Counted from the stretch's first letter, positions 43,145 to 52,526 are shown. The stretch is 64,000 nucleotides of DNA from Candidatus Bipolaricaulota bacterium (GCA_938084715.1 CALKES010000003.1:62001-126000); one strand, 5' to 3'. The notes: a model not told the origin generated them from the sequence alone. Numbers and translations are program-made.

Positions 43145-43874
43145 CGAGCACCTCGGGGGCCGGGAAGACCGGGCCCTCTTTGCACAGCCGCGCCGGCCCC
43201 GCCTTCGTGAAGACCGTGCAGCCCAGGCACGCCCCGATCCCGCAGGCCAGGCGCTCCTCCAGGGAGACGAAGAGGGGTACCCCCGCGGCCCGGCACCTTT
43301 CGTACAGGGCCTCGAGCATGGGCCGGGGGCCGCAGGCGTAGGCGGCGGCGTACCCCCGGGGATCGAAGATCTCGGTGACCAGGCCGGAGACGGCGCCGGG
43401 GGCGCCCCCCGGACGCTCGCTCGCCACCCGCACCTCGCCCAGGCCCGCGAACGCCTCCACCAGGAACGGGGCGTCCTTGAACCCGAGGAAGATGGCCAGG
43501 GGCGGGCCGAAGGTTTTGGCCGTGAGGAGGAGGGGGGCGAGGCCGAGGCCCCCGCCCACCAGCGCCACCTTGCCGGGGACGCGTTCCCAGCCCCGGCCCA
43601 ACGGTCCGAAGACGGTCAGGGGGTCGCCCGGTCGGAGACGCGAGAGGAGCCGCGTCCCCTCCCCCCGCACGGCGTAGACGAAGCTCAGGGAACCGGGCTC
43701 AAGGTCGAAGGCGCTCATCGGCCGGCCGAGGAGGGGGTGGAGGGTCCACGCCCGGAGGAGGAAGAACTGGCCCGGCTCGGCGGCGAACTCCCCCCCCACC
43801 CGGAGGAGGAACACCCCGGGGGCCACCTCCCGCTGGGCAAGGACCGGGGCCTCCCGGAACGCTACCGAAGCCAC
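43137..43874 (-). CDS. pyrK: dihydroorotate dehydrogenase electron-transfer subunit
   Basis: FAD and 2Fe-2S subunit that passes electrons from PyrD to NAD. The 245-residue protein has a ferredoxin-reductase fold: FAD-binding RPMSAFDLE, NAD-binding VALVGGGLGLAPLLL, and the C-terminal cluster motif of four Cys (CGIGACLGC and a fourth in RLCKEGPV). GTG 43874 overlaps pyrF by 13 nt. Its presence predicts that dihydroorotate oxidation is NAD-linked rather than quinone-linked. Confidence 0.93.
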   Translation of the reverse strand: MASVAFREAPVLAQREVAPGVFLLRVGGEFAAEPGQFFLLRAWTLHPLLGRPMSAFDLEPGSLSFVYAVRGEGTRLLSRLRPGDPLTVFGPLGRGWERVPGKVALVGGGLGLAPLLLTAKTFGPPLAIFLGFKDAPFLVEAFAGLGEVRVASERPGGAPGAVSGLVTEIFDPRGYAAAYACGPRPMLEALYERCRAAGVPLFVSLEERLACGIGACLGCTVFTKAGPARLCKEGPVFPAPEVLDG

Positions 43875-44719
43875 GGCGCGAGGTCCTCGGCCATGGCCTG
43901 GACCGCCTCCCGGGCGTAGCGGGGGAACCCCTCGAGCGGGGCGGGCTTCCCCCGGTGGGCGGCGAGGACCGAGCGGGCCGCCACCACCACCGCCCCGTTC
44001 CCCTCCCGGAACGCCGGGGCCACGTCCTCCGCCCGGCCCCCCTGGGCCCCGTAGCCGGGGACAAGGAAAAAGAGCGAGGGAAAGCGGGGCCGCAGGTAGG
44101 CGAGAACCTCCCGGCCCGCCCCTACCACCGCCCCCAGGAGGCTGTAGCCCGAGCTCCGGCGGTAGGGTTCACCCCAGAGGGCCACCCGCTCCGCCACGTG
44201 GACGTAGAGGGGCCTCCCCGCCACGGGGACGTCTTGAAACTCCCCGGCCGAGGGGTTGGAGGTGCGCACGAGGACAAACAGCCCGTGCTCCCCGCTCTCC
44301 AAGTAGGGGAGGAACGGGGCCACGGCGTCGAACCCGAAGTAGGCGTTCACGGTGAGGAAGTCCGCGGCGAACTCCCCACCGAGGTGGGCGCGGGCGTAGT
44401 GGGCGGCGGTGGAGGCGATGTCCCCCCGCTTGGCGTCCCCGATCACGAGGTGCCCCTCCCCCCTGAGCTGCCGGAGGAGGTCGCGGTAGGCGCGGAGGCC
44501 GTCCACGCCCAGGGCCTCGAAGTGGGCGATTTGGACCTTGAAGCAGGCCACAAGGTCCCCGGTGGCGGCGGCGATCTCCTGACAGAACCGCAGGGCCGCC
44601 TCCGCCGGGGACGGGAACTCCGCCCCAAAGCCCGGGGGATAGACGTCCTCCGAGGGGTCCAACCCCACGCAGATCGGGCCCCGCTCCTTAACCCGCGCCC
44701 ACAACCTGTCGATGATCAT
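43862..44719 (-). CDS. pyrF: orotidine-5'-phosphate decarboxylase, type 2
   Basis: Decarboxylates OMP to UMP. The 285-residue length and the motif VIGDAKRGDIASTA place it in the longer type 2 family typical of actinobacteria, Deinococcus-Thermus and related groups, rather than the 230-residue type 1. CVGLDPS near the start and the Lys and Asp of DAKRGD form the active site. ATG 44719 overlaps the pyrC 3' end by 32 nt, the deepest overlap in the operon. Confidence 0.93.
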   Translation of the reverse strand: MIIDRLWARVKERGPICVGLDPSEDVYPPGFGAEFPSPAEAALRFCQEIAAATGDLVACFKVQIAHFEALGVDGLRAYRDLLRQLRGEGHLVIGDAKRGDIASTAAHYARAHLGGEFAADFLTVNAYFGFDAVAPFLPYLESGEHGLFVLVRTSNPSAGEFQDVPVAGRPLYVHVAERVALWGEPYRRSSGYSLLGAVVGAGREVLAYLRPRFPSLFFLVPGYGAQGGRAEDVAPAFREGNGAVVVAARSVLAAHRGKPAPLEGFPRYAREAVQAMAEDLAPWLR

Positions 44720-45932
44720 CGAAATCCCTCCCCCGCAGGCGTCCCTTGATGTAGACGATCTCGCCCCGGTGGATCGTGGCCCAAATCTTTCCCCAAAGGC
44801 GCATTCCCAGGACCGGGGTGTTCCGGCTTTTGGAGAAGAAGGACCCCTCGTCCACGACGAAGCCCTCGTCCTCCTCGACGAGGACGGCGTCGCCGTCGTA
44901 GCCCGGGCGCACGAGGCCCTTCCGCAGGCCCAGGATCCGCGCCGGCCCGAAGGCGAGGTACCGGGAAAGCTCGGGGAGCGAAAGGAGCCCCTCCCGCACG
45001 AAGGTGGTGTAGAGAAGGGGGAAGGCCGTCTCGATCCCGGAGATCCCCGGGGCGCCGCGGGCCTTGTCCTCGGGGGTGTGGGGGGCGTGGTCCGTGGCGA
45101 CGGCGGCGAACGCCCCGGCCCGCAGGGCGGCCACGAGCTCCCCCCGCACCCCTTCCGTGGGCGGAAGGGGCGGGTTCACCCGGTAGTCCCCGAACCGCTC
45201 TTGGGAAAGGCCGAGGTGGTGGGGGGTGACCTCGGCGGTGACGGGGGCGCCCGCGGAGCGGGCCTCCTGGAGGAGCCGGGCGGACCCCGGGGAGCTCAGG
45301 TGCTGAAGGTGGAGGCGGGCGCCAGTTTCCTGGGCCAGGCGCAGGTCCCGGGCCACCATCAGCTCCTCCCCCAGCGGGTGCCCCACTCCCGGGAACTCGG
45401 GATGGGAGAGGATCGGCTTCCCCAGGGCGCGTGCCCGCCGCAGGGCCTCGGCCATGACGTCCGCCCGCGCCACCCCCTTCCCGTCGTCGGAATAGGCCCA
45501 CACGTAGGGCGCCAGGGCCTCAAGGTCCGCAAGCTCCTCCCCCCGGAGCCCCTTCGTGACCGCCCCCACGGGGTAGATCTCGACGAGATTCAGGGCCTGC
45601 GCCTTCTCCCGGATGTACCGGACCACCTCCGGGGAGTCGCAGGGAGGATCCGTGTTGGCCATGAGGGACACCGCGGTGAACCCGCCGTGGGCCGCGGCCC
45701 ACGAGCCGGTCTGGAGGTCCTCCTTCTCGGGGAAGCCCGGGTCGCGGAAGTGGGCGTGGAGGTCGACGAAGCCTGGGAGGAGGGTGCGCCCTTCCCCCTC
45801 GAGCACCTGGGCGCCGGGCAGGGAAAAGCCCTGTCCCAGGGCGGCGAAGGCCCCGTCCTCGATGGCTACGTCGCCGCGCCACTCCCCGAGGGGATCCACC
45901 ACCCGGACGTCGCGGAGGAGGAGGACGCTCAC
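44688..45932 (-). CDS. pyrC: dihydroorotase, class I
   Basis: Zinc hydrolase interconverting carbamoyl aspartate and dihydroorotate; 414 residues. Metal ligands H59 and H61 with R63-D64 lie in VDLHAHFRDPG; SLMANTDPPCDSPEV is the substrate loop; further ligands are in ILSHPEFP, LQHLSSPGSARL and the catalytic Asp in VATDHAPHT. GTG 45932 overlaps the pyrI stop (GTGA). Length and motifs match the bacterial class I active form, not an inactive PyrC' that scaffolds PyrB. Confidence 0.93.
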   Translation of the reverse strand: MSVLLLRDVRVVDPLGEWRGDVAIEDGAFAALGQGFSLPGAQVLEGEGRTLLPGFVDLHAHFRDPGFPEKEDLQTGSWAAAHGGFTAVSLMANTDPPCDSPEVVRYIREKAQALNLVEIYPVGAVTKGLRGEELADLEALAPYVWAYSDDGKGVARADVMAEALRRARALGKPILSHPEFPGVGHPLGEELMVARDLRLAQETGARLHLQHLSSPGSARLLQEARSAGAPVTAEVTPHHLGLSQERFGDYRVNPPLPPTEGVRGELVAALRAGAFAAVATDHAPHTPEDKARGAPGISGIETAFPLLYTTFVREGLLSLPELSRYLAFGPARILGLRKGLVRPGYDGDAVLVEEDEGFVVDEGSFFSKSRNTPVLGMRLWGKIWATIHRGEIVYIKGRLRGRDFDDHRQVVGAG

Positions 45933-46351
45933 ACCCGGACCCGCTCCCCGCAGAAGGAGCAGCGGTACTCCTTGGCCGCGGGGTTTACCAGGGTGAACTC
46001 GGGTGCCACGTAACCTTCGGTGGAGGTGATGCAGCGGGGGTTGCGGCAGCGGATGAGGCCGGCCACGCGCTCGGGAAGGCCGGGCTTCACTTTCCGGGCC
46101 ACGGCCCCGCCCTGGATGTAGTTCACGGTGATCCCTGGATCGAGGAGGCCGAGTTTGGTGAGGTCCAGGTCGGGGACGCCCGTGATCTTGATCATGTCCT
46201 TGCGGGAAAGCTTCGTGCTCGGGACGTTCATGAGGAGGGCCACGGTGAGGCCCTTCTCGCCAAGGCCCAGCTCCTGGAAGACGCGCATTCCAAGCCCCGC
46301 CCGGATGTGGTCGAGGACGATCCCTTCTTGGATCGGATCGACCCGGAGCAC
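45929..46351 (-). CDS. pyrI: aspartate carbamoyltransferase regulatory chain
   Basis: Allosteric nucleotide-binding subunit, 140 residues. The N-terminal allosteric domain (IQEGIVLDHIRAGLG, then MNVPSTKLSRKDMIK) is followed by the zinc domain with four Cys in two pairs (CRNPRC and CSFC) that contacts PyrB. Its presence predicts CTP/ATP control of the first committed step. GTG 46351 immediately follows the pyrB stop with no gap. Confidence 0.93.
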   Translation of the reverse strand: MLRVDPIQEGIVLDHIRAGLGMRVFQELGLGEKGLTVALLMNVPSTKLSRKDMIKITGVPDLDLTKLGLLDPGITVNYIQGGAVARKVKPGLPERVAGLIRCRNPRCITSTEGYVAPEFTLVNPAAKEYRCSFCGERVRV

Positions 46352-47287
46352 CTAGATCACCCCCAGAACGGCCGCGATGAGGGCCATCCGCACGTACATC
46401 CCCAGGCGCGCCTGCTGGAAGTACACCGCCCGGGGGTCGGCGTCGACAGCGTAGGCGATCTCCGTGACCCGGGGGAGGGGGTGCAGCACGATCCCGTCCT
46501 CCTTGAGGAGCCCGAGCCGCTCCGGGGTGAGGATGTAGAAGTCCCGCAGGCGGAGGTAGTCCTCCTCGTTGAAGAACCGCTCCTTCTGGACCCTCGTCAT
46601 GTACAGGACGTCGGCCTGGGGGAGGGCCGCCTCCATCTCCGGCATCTCCGTGAGCGGGATTCCGTCGGCTGCGAGCTCGTCGCGCAGCGGCTCGGGGATG
46701 CGGAGCTCCTCGGGTGAGATGAGGAAGAAGCGGATCCCGGGGTAGCGGCGGAGGCCGCGGAGGAGGGAGTGCACGGTGCGGCCGTAGCGGAGGTCCCCGC
46801 ACACGGCCACCGTGAGGTCCCGCAGCCGTCCCTTGAACGTGCGGATCGTGTAGAGGTCGGTGAGGGTCTGGGTGGGGTGTTCCCGGGCCCCGTCGCCGGC
46901 GTTGATGACCGGGACGGGGGAGTAGTGGGCGGCGAGCTGGGCCGCGCCCTCTTTCGGGTGGCGGAGGACGATGAGGTCGGCGTAGCCGGCCACGGTGCGG
47001 ATCGAATCCGCCAGACTCTCGCCCTTGGCGACGGAGCTCGTCCCGGGGTCGGCCACGGAGAGGACCTGGCCGCCCAGGCGGAGCATGGCCGCCTCGAAGG
47101 AGAGGCGGGTGCGGGTACTGGGCTCGTAGAACAAGGTGGCGAGGATCTTCCCCCGGCAGGCCTCGGCGTAGGCCGGGGGGTCACGGCCGATCGACTCGGC
47201 CAGAGCAAACAGGGACTCGTACTCCTCAAGACCCAGATCGGAGGCGTTGACCAGCGAACGACCCTGAAGAGCTCGCTCGGCACCCAT
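46352..47287 (-). CDS. pyrB: aspartate carbamoyltransferase catalytic chain
   Basis: Catalytic subunit of 311 residues condensing carbamoyl phosphate and aspartate. Carbamoyl-phosphate motif STRTRLSFE is present (near residue 55), with [19 protein letters not shown] and [11 protein letters not shown]. It is the first gene of pyrBICFKDE. ATG 47287 has TAGGAT 12 nt upstream (47305-47300), predicting a transcript with only a few leader bases and therefore no transcription attenuator. No pyrR or carAB occurs in the window. Confidence 0.94.
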   Translation of the reverse strand: MGAERALQGRSLVNASDLGLEEYESLFALAESIGRDPPAYAEACRGKILATLFYEPSTRTRLSFEAAMLRLGGQVLSVADPGTSSVAKGESLADSIRTVAGYADLIVLRHPKEGAAQLAAHYSPVPVINAGDGAREHPTQTLTDLYTIRTFKGRLRDLTVAVCGDLRYGRTVHSLLRGLRRYPGIRFFLISPEELRIPEPLRDELAADGIPLTEMPEMEAALPQADVLYMTRVQKERFFNEEDYLRLRDFYILTPERLGLLKEDGIVLHPLPRVTEIAYAVDADPRAVYFQQARLGMYVRMALIAAVLGVI

Positions 47288-47299
47288 GGCCGAGGCTCC

Positions 47300-47305
47300 A
47301 TCCTA
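47300..47305 (-). promoter_or_regulatory. -10 element TAGGAT of the pyr operon
   Basis: The minus-strand hexamer lies 12 nt before pyrB ATG 47287. The gap GGAGCCTCGGCC contains GGAG but too early in the transcript to be certain as a ribosome-binding site. Confidence 0.5.
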
Positions 47306-47328
47306 CCGCGCCGACCGCGTGGCGGCAA

Positions 47329-47360
47329 CCGCGGGGGCTCCCTGGGGGGAGCCCCCGCGG
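47329..47360 (-). terminator. perfect 14-bp hairpin between cehA-like gene and pyr promoter
   Basis: CCGCGGGGGCTCCC (47329-47342) pairs perfectly with GGGAGCCCCCGCGG (47347-47360) around a 4-nt loop. It lies downstream of the CehA-type gene and about 24 nt upstream of the pyr -10 hexamer, so it most likely ends the former transcript. No T-tract follows. Confidence 0.65.
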
Positions 47361-47382
47361 CCGGAAGGCCTGCGAAGCCCAG

Positions 47383-48693
47383 CTAGTTCACCTGGGCCCA
47401 GATCGGGTTCGTCCAGGCCTGGTCCCCGTCGGTGGCCACGACGCGGACGATGTACCACCCGCTTGCGGTCGGCCTGTCCGAGAACGTGATCGTGGCCTCG
47501 GGCTTCCCGTCGAGGGCGAACTCCCGCAGAACCTCGCCGTTCCGGACCATCTGGGCCAGCGCCAGCCCCCGCCCCCCCTCCCGGGGGGCGACGACGAGCT
47601 CGGCCCGCAGCCGGAGCTCCTCTCCGGCCTTGAGGGTGACGGTGTCCCCGGGCCGGGCCCACCCTTGGGCGGTCAGGTTCACGAGCGGCCCGTAGGTCAC
47701 GAACGCCCGGCCCCGCCCGAGGGCGTCGAGCCACTTCTCGGCTGTGAACTCCCCCTCCACGTAGACGTACGTTCTGGGCCGTCCGTAAGGATCCGCCGGG
47801 TCCTTCCAGTCGTGGGCGTCGCTTGCCCCCACGGCCACGTAGCGCCGTCCCTCGTTCCAGAACTTGAACATCTTCTCGATCGTCCGGGCGTCGTCGTCCT
47901 CAAACGGGCCGTTGGCGATTTCCACGAGTTCAAACCCGGGGTCGAAGTAGGGCTTTCCCAGGGCCTCGAAGTACGGGGCGCCGGGCCAGTAGGGGTGGTT
48001 GGCCTGAAGGAACCGGGCGCCTTGGGCTCGGGCCTCGGCGAACGTGGGGGCGGGGGAGCCCACCCCCATCCACACGAGGGGTGGGATCTGGGGAACGTAG
48101 GCCTGGACGGGGAAGGCGTTCCAGTGCCAGCGGAACGCGGTGATCTCGATCCCGAGGACGATCGGGAACCCCCGGGCGGCGGCCGCCGCGGCGTAGGGGG
48201 CGTGGCCGGCGCCCGTGTTGTGGTCGGTGAGGAACCCCAGGTCGAGGTCCGCGGCGAGCTGGACGGCCACGAGCTCCTCGGGGGGGGTCGAGGCGTCGAA
48301 GCTCGCGGCCGAGTGGTTGTGGGGGTCCCCGGCGTAGTAGCCCCACGCTTGAGCTGGGGAGAACCCAAGCGGAAGCTCCACGTCGAGTTCGACTTTCCCC
48401 CCCGCCTCGACCGTCACCTCCCGGAGGACGGGCGGGCGGGTGAACCCCGCGCCCCGGTCGACGACCAGGGTGTACGTCCCCGGAGAGAGGGGGATCCGGA
48501 CGATGCCCGGGGAAGCGGTGGGGCTGTAGTGGATCCCCACGACCTTCTCCCCCTGGCCGACGAGGACCTTCACGTCCGCCGGTCGCCCCTCCAGGGTCGC
48601 CCGGAGGACGACCTCGCCCACGCCTTGGGCGAGGGCAATCCCCGCCCAGGCGATCCCGAGCACTGCTGCGAGCCACCACCGTTGACGCGCCAT
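47383..48693 (-). CDS. secreted CehA/McbA-type PHP-domain metallohydrolase
   Basis: Exported protein of 436 residues. The ATG 48693 has AGGAGG 6 nt upstream and begins a signal peptide (MARQRWWLAAVLGIAWAGIA, cleavage near ALAQG). A beta-sandwich segment (about 25-115) precedes the PHP catalytic domain with metal-binding DPHNHS, FLTDHNTG, a Glu in LGIEITAF, His in LQANHPYW and the C-terminal ASDAHDWK. A final Ig-like domain ends the protein. CehA relatives hydrolyse carbaryl-like esters, but the natural substrate of secreted members is unknown. Upstream -10 candidate TATCGT at 48735-48730. Confidence 0.82.
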   Translation of the reverse strand: MARQRWWLAAVLGIAWAGIALAQGVGEVVLRATLEGRPADVKVLVGQGEKVVGIHYSPTASPGIVRIPLSPGTYTLVVDRGAGFTRPPVLREVTVEAGGKVELDVELPLGFSPAQAWGYYAGDPHNHSAASFDASTPPEELVAVQLAADLDLGFLTDHNTGAGHAPYAAAAAARGFPIVLGIEITAFRWHWNAFPVQAYVPQIPPLVWMGVGSPAPTFAEARAQGARFLQANHPYWPGAPYFEALGKPYFDPGFELVEIANGPFEDDDARTIEKMFKFWNEGRRYVAVGASDAHDWKDPADPYGRPRTYVYVEGEFTAEKWLDALGRGRAFVTYGPLVNLTAQGWARPGDTVTLKAGEELRLRAELVVAPREGGRGLALAQMVRNGEVLREFALDGKPEATITFSDRPTASGWYIVRVVATDGDQAWTNPIWAQVN

Positions 48694-48774
48694 CGGGAAC
48701 CTCCTGCCGAGCAAGGTGTCGAGGGGGGAACGATACCAGAGGATCTCGGGGGCACAAGGAGGAAGGCGGCTAGG

Positions 48775-48780
48775 TACAAT
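48775..48780 (+). promoter_or_regulatory. -10 element TACAAT of glmS
   Basis: The hexamer lies 43 nt before GTG 48824; unlike most genes here, glmS would have a leader of about 36 nt including GGAAGGGA. There is no room for a glmS ribozyme. Confidence 0.4.
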
Positions 48781-48823
48781 CCCCGGGTGAACCGGAGCCC
48801 CATTTCAAGGAAGGGACGCTAGC

Positions 48824-50614
48824 GTGTGCGGGATCTTCGGGATCGTGACGGCCAAGGAGACCGCCCTCGGCCCGATCCTCGTTGAGGCCGGCCGGAGGCT
48901 CTCCTATCGGGGCTACGACTCCGTGGGCTGCGCCACCCTGAGCCCGGGCGGGACGATCGACCTCCGCAAGGATGTCGGGAAGATCGACGAGGTGGCCGAA
49001 CGGCTCCGCTTCGGCGAGATGCGGGGGACGCGGGGGATCGTCCAGCTCCGGTGGGCCACGTTCGGGGCCCCGTCCCAGGCCAACGCCCAGCCCCACCTCG
49101 ACTCCGACGGGGACCTCGTCGGCGCCCACAACGGGAACGTGGTGAACAACGTCGAGCTCCGGGAGCGGTTCATCGCCGAAGGGATGACGGTCCGGTCCAC
49201 GAACGACGGGGAGACGTGCGTCCACGCCGTGGAGCGGTACGTGGACCAGGGGTACCCGATGCTCGAGGCGATCCGCCGGGCCCACGGGGACCTCCAAGGG
49301 GACTACGCGTTCGTGATTGGCCGGGTTGGGGAGGAGCGGCTCTACGCCTTCAAGAAGGGGTCGGGTCTCGTGGCGGGGATTGCGGATGGGGCGGCGCTTG
49401 TCTCCTCCGACCTCCCCTCGATCCTCCCCTTCACCCGGAGGGTCCTGCGGGTCGAGGACGGGGAGATCGTGGTCCTGGAGCCGGGGGGAATCGAGCTCCG
49501 GCGGGTCGAGGACGGCGCGCGGGTCGAGCGGGAATTCGAGGTGGTCTCCGAGACGATGGAGGACGCCCAGAGGGGGGGCTACCCCCACTTCATGCTCAAG
49601 GAGATCCACGAGCAACCCGGGCGGGCCCGGGAGCTCCTCCACCTCTACGACGCCTCGCCCCACGTGGAGGCGATGGTGGAGCGGATGAAGGGGGCGCGGA
49701 ACCTGTACCTCGTGGGCTGCGGGACGAGCTACCACGCCTGCCTCCTCGGGGCGACGTACCTGGCGCGGCTGGCCGGCCGGCCGGCGATCCCGGTCCTCGC
49801 CCCCCAGTTCGTCCCCCAGTACGTCCCGGCCTTGGGCCCGGGCGATGTGGGGCTGTTCGTGAGCCAAAGCGGGGAGACGAAGGACGTGCTTCTCGCCCTC
49901 GAGGCTGGCGTCGCCCGGGGCCTGGAGCCCTTGGGCCTTCTCAACGTGATCGGCTCGACCCTGATGTACAAGACCCGGGCCTACCTCCCCTTGGCCTGCG
50001 GGTACGAGATCAGCGTCCCGGCGACGAAGACGTTCATGAACCAGGCCCTGGCGTTTCTGTACCTCGCGCTCAAGATGGGTGGGCACTCTACCGCTGATCT
50101 GCACAGGATTCCCGAGCTACTGGAGGAGACCATCGTCGCCACCGACCCCGCGATCTTCCCGCTGGTGGACGGCCTCGCGGGGTGCGATGACCTGTACTGC
50201 CTTGGCTACGGGCTGACCTACCCGATCGCCCTCGAGGGGGCCCTCAAGATGAAGGAGGTCACCTACGCCCACTGCGAGGGGATGCTCTCCACCGAGTTCA
50301 AGCACGGGCCCCTGTCCGCGGTGACCGAGGGCTACCCGGTGATCTTCGTCTGCGGCCCCGAGGACGTGGCGCGGGTCGTGAGCGGGGTGAACGAGGTCAC
50401 CTGCCGGGGCGGCCGGGCGATCGCGATCGGGGAGGAGGATCCCCGTCTACGGGCCAACGCCCACGACCTGATCGTCCTCCCCAAGGCGGGGCCCCTCCTC
50501 AATCCCCTCCTGGCGGTCGTTCCCCTCCAGCTCCTGGCCTACCGGCTGAGCGTGGCCCGCGGGTACGACCCCGACTTCCCCCGCAACCTGAGCAAAACCC
50601 TCACCGTCGATTAG
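48824..50614 (+). CDS. glmS: glutamine-fructose-6-phosphate aminotransferase (isomerising)
   Basis: Makes glucosamine-6-phosphate, the first step to UDP-GlcNAc and peptidoglycan. The 596-residue protein has the class II glutamine amidotransferase domain (C2 nucleophile in MCGIFGIV; LSYRGYDSVG; HNGNVVNN) followed by two SIS sugar-isomerase domains (LVGCGTSYHACLLG, SQSGETKDVLL, and the C-terminal LSKTLTVD with the terminal variable residue). GTG 48824 is fixed because Cys must be residue 2. Convergent with feoB; only 28 nt separate the stops. Confidence 0.95.
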   Translation: MCGIFGIVTAKETALGPILVEAGRRLSYRGYDSVGCATLSPGGTIDLRKDVGKIDEVAERLRFGEMRGTRGIVQLRWATFGAPSQANAQPHLDSDGDLVGAHNGNVVNNVELRERFIAEGMTVRSTNDGETCVHAVERYVDQGYPMLEAIRRAHGDLQGDYAFVIGRVGEERLYAFKKGSGLVAGIADGAALVSSDLPSILPFTRRVLRVEDGEIVVLEPGGIELRRVEDGARVEREFEVVSETMEDAQRGGYPHFMLKEIHEQPGRARELLHLYDASPHVEAMVERMKGARNLYLVGCGTSYHACLLGATYLARLAGRPAIPVLAPQFVPQYVPALGPGDVGLFVSQSGETKDVLLALEAGVARGLEPLGLLNVIGSTLMYKTRAYLPLACGYEISVPATKTFMNQALAFLYLALKMGGHSTADLHRIPELLEETIVATDPAIFPLVDGLAGCDDLYCLGYGLTYPIALEGALKMKEVTYAHCEGMLSTEFKHGPLSAVTEGYPVIFVCGPEDVARVVSGVNEVTCRGGRAIAIGEEDPRLRANAHDLIVLPKAGPLLNPLLAVVPLQLLAYRLSVARGYDPDFPRNLSKTLTVD

Positions 50615-50642
50615 GGGACCGCGCCTTCCCTTGCCCGGGCGC

Positions 50643-52526
50643 TCAGCCGCGGACGAGTCCCCGGACGAGGAGGGCGAGGAGGAGCCCGAGGGCCGTCGTC
50701 CCCAAGACCACAAGCCCCGTCCGCTTCCACCCAAGCTCCCGCCCCAGCGCCCCCACGGTGGCCAGGCATGGCACGTAGAACAGGACAAACACAGTGAACA
50801 CAAGCATCTGCCCCACCGAGAGGGCCGCCACCCCACCGGGGAGGGCCTCCCCGAGCATCACGAGGGAGAGCTCCTTCCGCAGGACCCCGAGGACGAGGGG
50901 GACCCCGGCCTCGGCGGGAAGCCCGAGGGGCCAGGTGAGGAACCGGAAGCCCGCGTTCAGGCCCTCGGCCCAGCCCAGGGCCTCCAGCAGGGCGAGGAAG
51001 GCGCTGGAGACGGCGAGGAGGGGCCAGGCGAGGAGGGCGAACCCCTTCAGCCGGAGCCAGGTCTTCCCCAGGAGGTTCCGGCCCCGGGGGAGGCGGTAGG
51101 GCGGGATCTCGAGGATCAGCCCCGGGCTCTCGCTTGGGAGGAGCCGGGTCAGCGCCCAGCCGACCAGGGCGATGACGAGGAGGTTCCCGAGGTAGAGGAG
51201 GAGCGCGGCCCACGGCCCCACGTACCGGACAACAAGGCCCAGGATCACGATCGTGCGACCCGCACAGGGGACCATCACCGCCAGGGCCGCGGTGAGGATC
51301 CGGTCCCGCTCCTCGTCCAGGATCCGCGTGGTCAGGACCGCGGGGACGGAGCAGCCGTACCCGAGAAGGAACGGGATCACGCTCTTTCCGTGGAGGCCGA
51401 CCTTGTGCATGAGGCCGTCGAGGAGGAACCCCGCCCGGGGGAGGTACCCCACGTCCTCGAGGAAGGCGAGGAGGAGGAGGAAAGGGACGAGGTAGGGGAG
51501 GACGAGGACCAGCCCTGCGACGAGGCCGTCCCACGCCCCCCGGAGAAGCGCGGCCAGGGGACCCGCTCCCAGGGCTCGGGAGATGCCCTCGGAGAGGGCG
51601 TCGAGTCCCGGGGCGAGGAGGCCCTCGAGGGCTGAGCCGGCCCAGTACACGGAGCCAAAGAGCCCGAAGAGGACGAGGAGAAGGAGGGGGAAGCCAACCA
51701 CGGGGTGCATGAGGAGGTCGTCGGCTCGCTCCCGCCAGCCCACCCGGGCCGACCCCACCATGGCCACGGCCTCGAAGACCCGCGCCGCCGCGGCGTGGCG
51801 GGCGTCGGCGAGGGCGAGGGCCGGGTCCTCACCCCGGCAGGCCCCGAGCTTCCCCCGGACCTCCTTGACAACCGGTCGGAGCTCGGGCGGGGGCTCCTCC
51901 TCCCCCGCGAGGAGCTGGGCCGCCCGGTGGGTGCGGAACGGCTCCTCCCGGGGGAGGGCCTGGCCGACCGCCGCCAGGGCCCGCTCCACGTCCGATGGAT
52001 AGGGCGGGCGGTGGATAGGCCGAGCCTGGGGAAGGGAGGCGAGGAGCTCCTCCAGCCCCTGGCCCCGGCTGGCCACGGTGGCCACGACGGGGACCCGGAG
52101 AATCGCGGAGAGCTTCTCCCGGTTGATCCGGATCCCCCGGTGCTCCGCCTCGTCGGCCATGTTGAGGCACAGGACCGCCGGGAGGCCGAGCTCCGCGAGC
52201 TCCAGGGTGAGCTCGAGGGACCGCTCCAAGCGGGAGGCATCCGCCACGTGGACGACGGCGTCAACCGCCCCTGCGAGGAGGAACTCCCTGGCCACCCGCT
52301 CCGCGGGGTCCCCCCCGAGGAGGGAGTAGGTCCCGGGGAGGTCGACGACCTCGACCCGGTGGGGGCCGAGCCGGATCTGGCCCCGGAGGGCCTCGACCGT
52401 GGTCCCGGGGAAGTTCGAGGCCACGGCCCGGTAGCCGACGACCCCGTTGAACAGGGTGGACTTCCCCGAGTTGGGCTGGCCCACGAGGGCCACCCGGCGG
52501 GGGAAGGGGGGTTCAGGTTCCGGCAT
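50643..52526 (-). CDS. feoB: ferrous iron transport protein B
   Basis: Inner-membrane ferrous iron importer, 627 residues. The N-terminal G domain has G1 GQPNSGKST (16-24), switch NFPGTTVEAL, G3 DLPGTYSL and G4 NMAD. A helical GDI-like region (about 175-260) links to the membrane part with two Gate repeats, visible in FLLGYGCSVPAVLTTR and MVPCAGRTIV, whose Cys residues are conserved. It is shorter than E. coli FeoB (773) but normal for many bacteria. The 5' end overlaps feoA by 14 nt. Confidence 0.95.
   Translation of the reverse strand: MPEPEPPFPRRVALVGQPNSGKSTLFNGVVGYRAVASNFPGTTVEALRGQIRLGPHRVEVVDLPGTYSLLGGDPAERVAREFLLAGAVDAVVHVADASRLERSLELTLELAELGLPAVLCLNMADEAEHRGIRINREKLSAILRVPVVATVASRGQGLEELLASLPQARPIHRPPYPSDVERALAAVGQALPREEPFRTHRAAQLLAGEEEPPPELRPVVKEVRGKLGACRGEDPALALADARHAAAARVFEAVAMVGSARVGWRERADDLLMHPVVGFPLLLLVLFGLFGSVYWAGSALEGLLAPGLDALSEGISRALGAGPLAALLRGAWDGLVAGLVLVLPYLVPFLLLLAFLEDVGYLPRAGFLLDGLMHKVGLHGKSVIPFLLGYGCSVPAVLTTRILDEERDRILTAALAVMVPCAGRTIVILGLVVRYVGPWAALLLYLGNLLVIALVGWALTRLLPSESPGLILEIPPYRLPRGRNLLGKTWLRLKGFALLAWPLLAVSSAFLALLEALGWAEGLNAGFRFLTWPLGLPAEAGVPLVLGVLRKELSLVMLGEALPGGVAALSVGQMLVFTVFVLFYVPCLATVGALGRELGWKRTGLVVLGTTALGLLLALLVRGLVRG

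Noticed and set aside
48694-48823. glmS ribozyme upstream of glmS
   Set aside because: The gap to the divergent gene is 130 nt and holds both promoters. The predicted leader of about 36 nt cannot contain the ribozyme.
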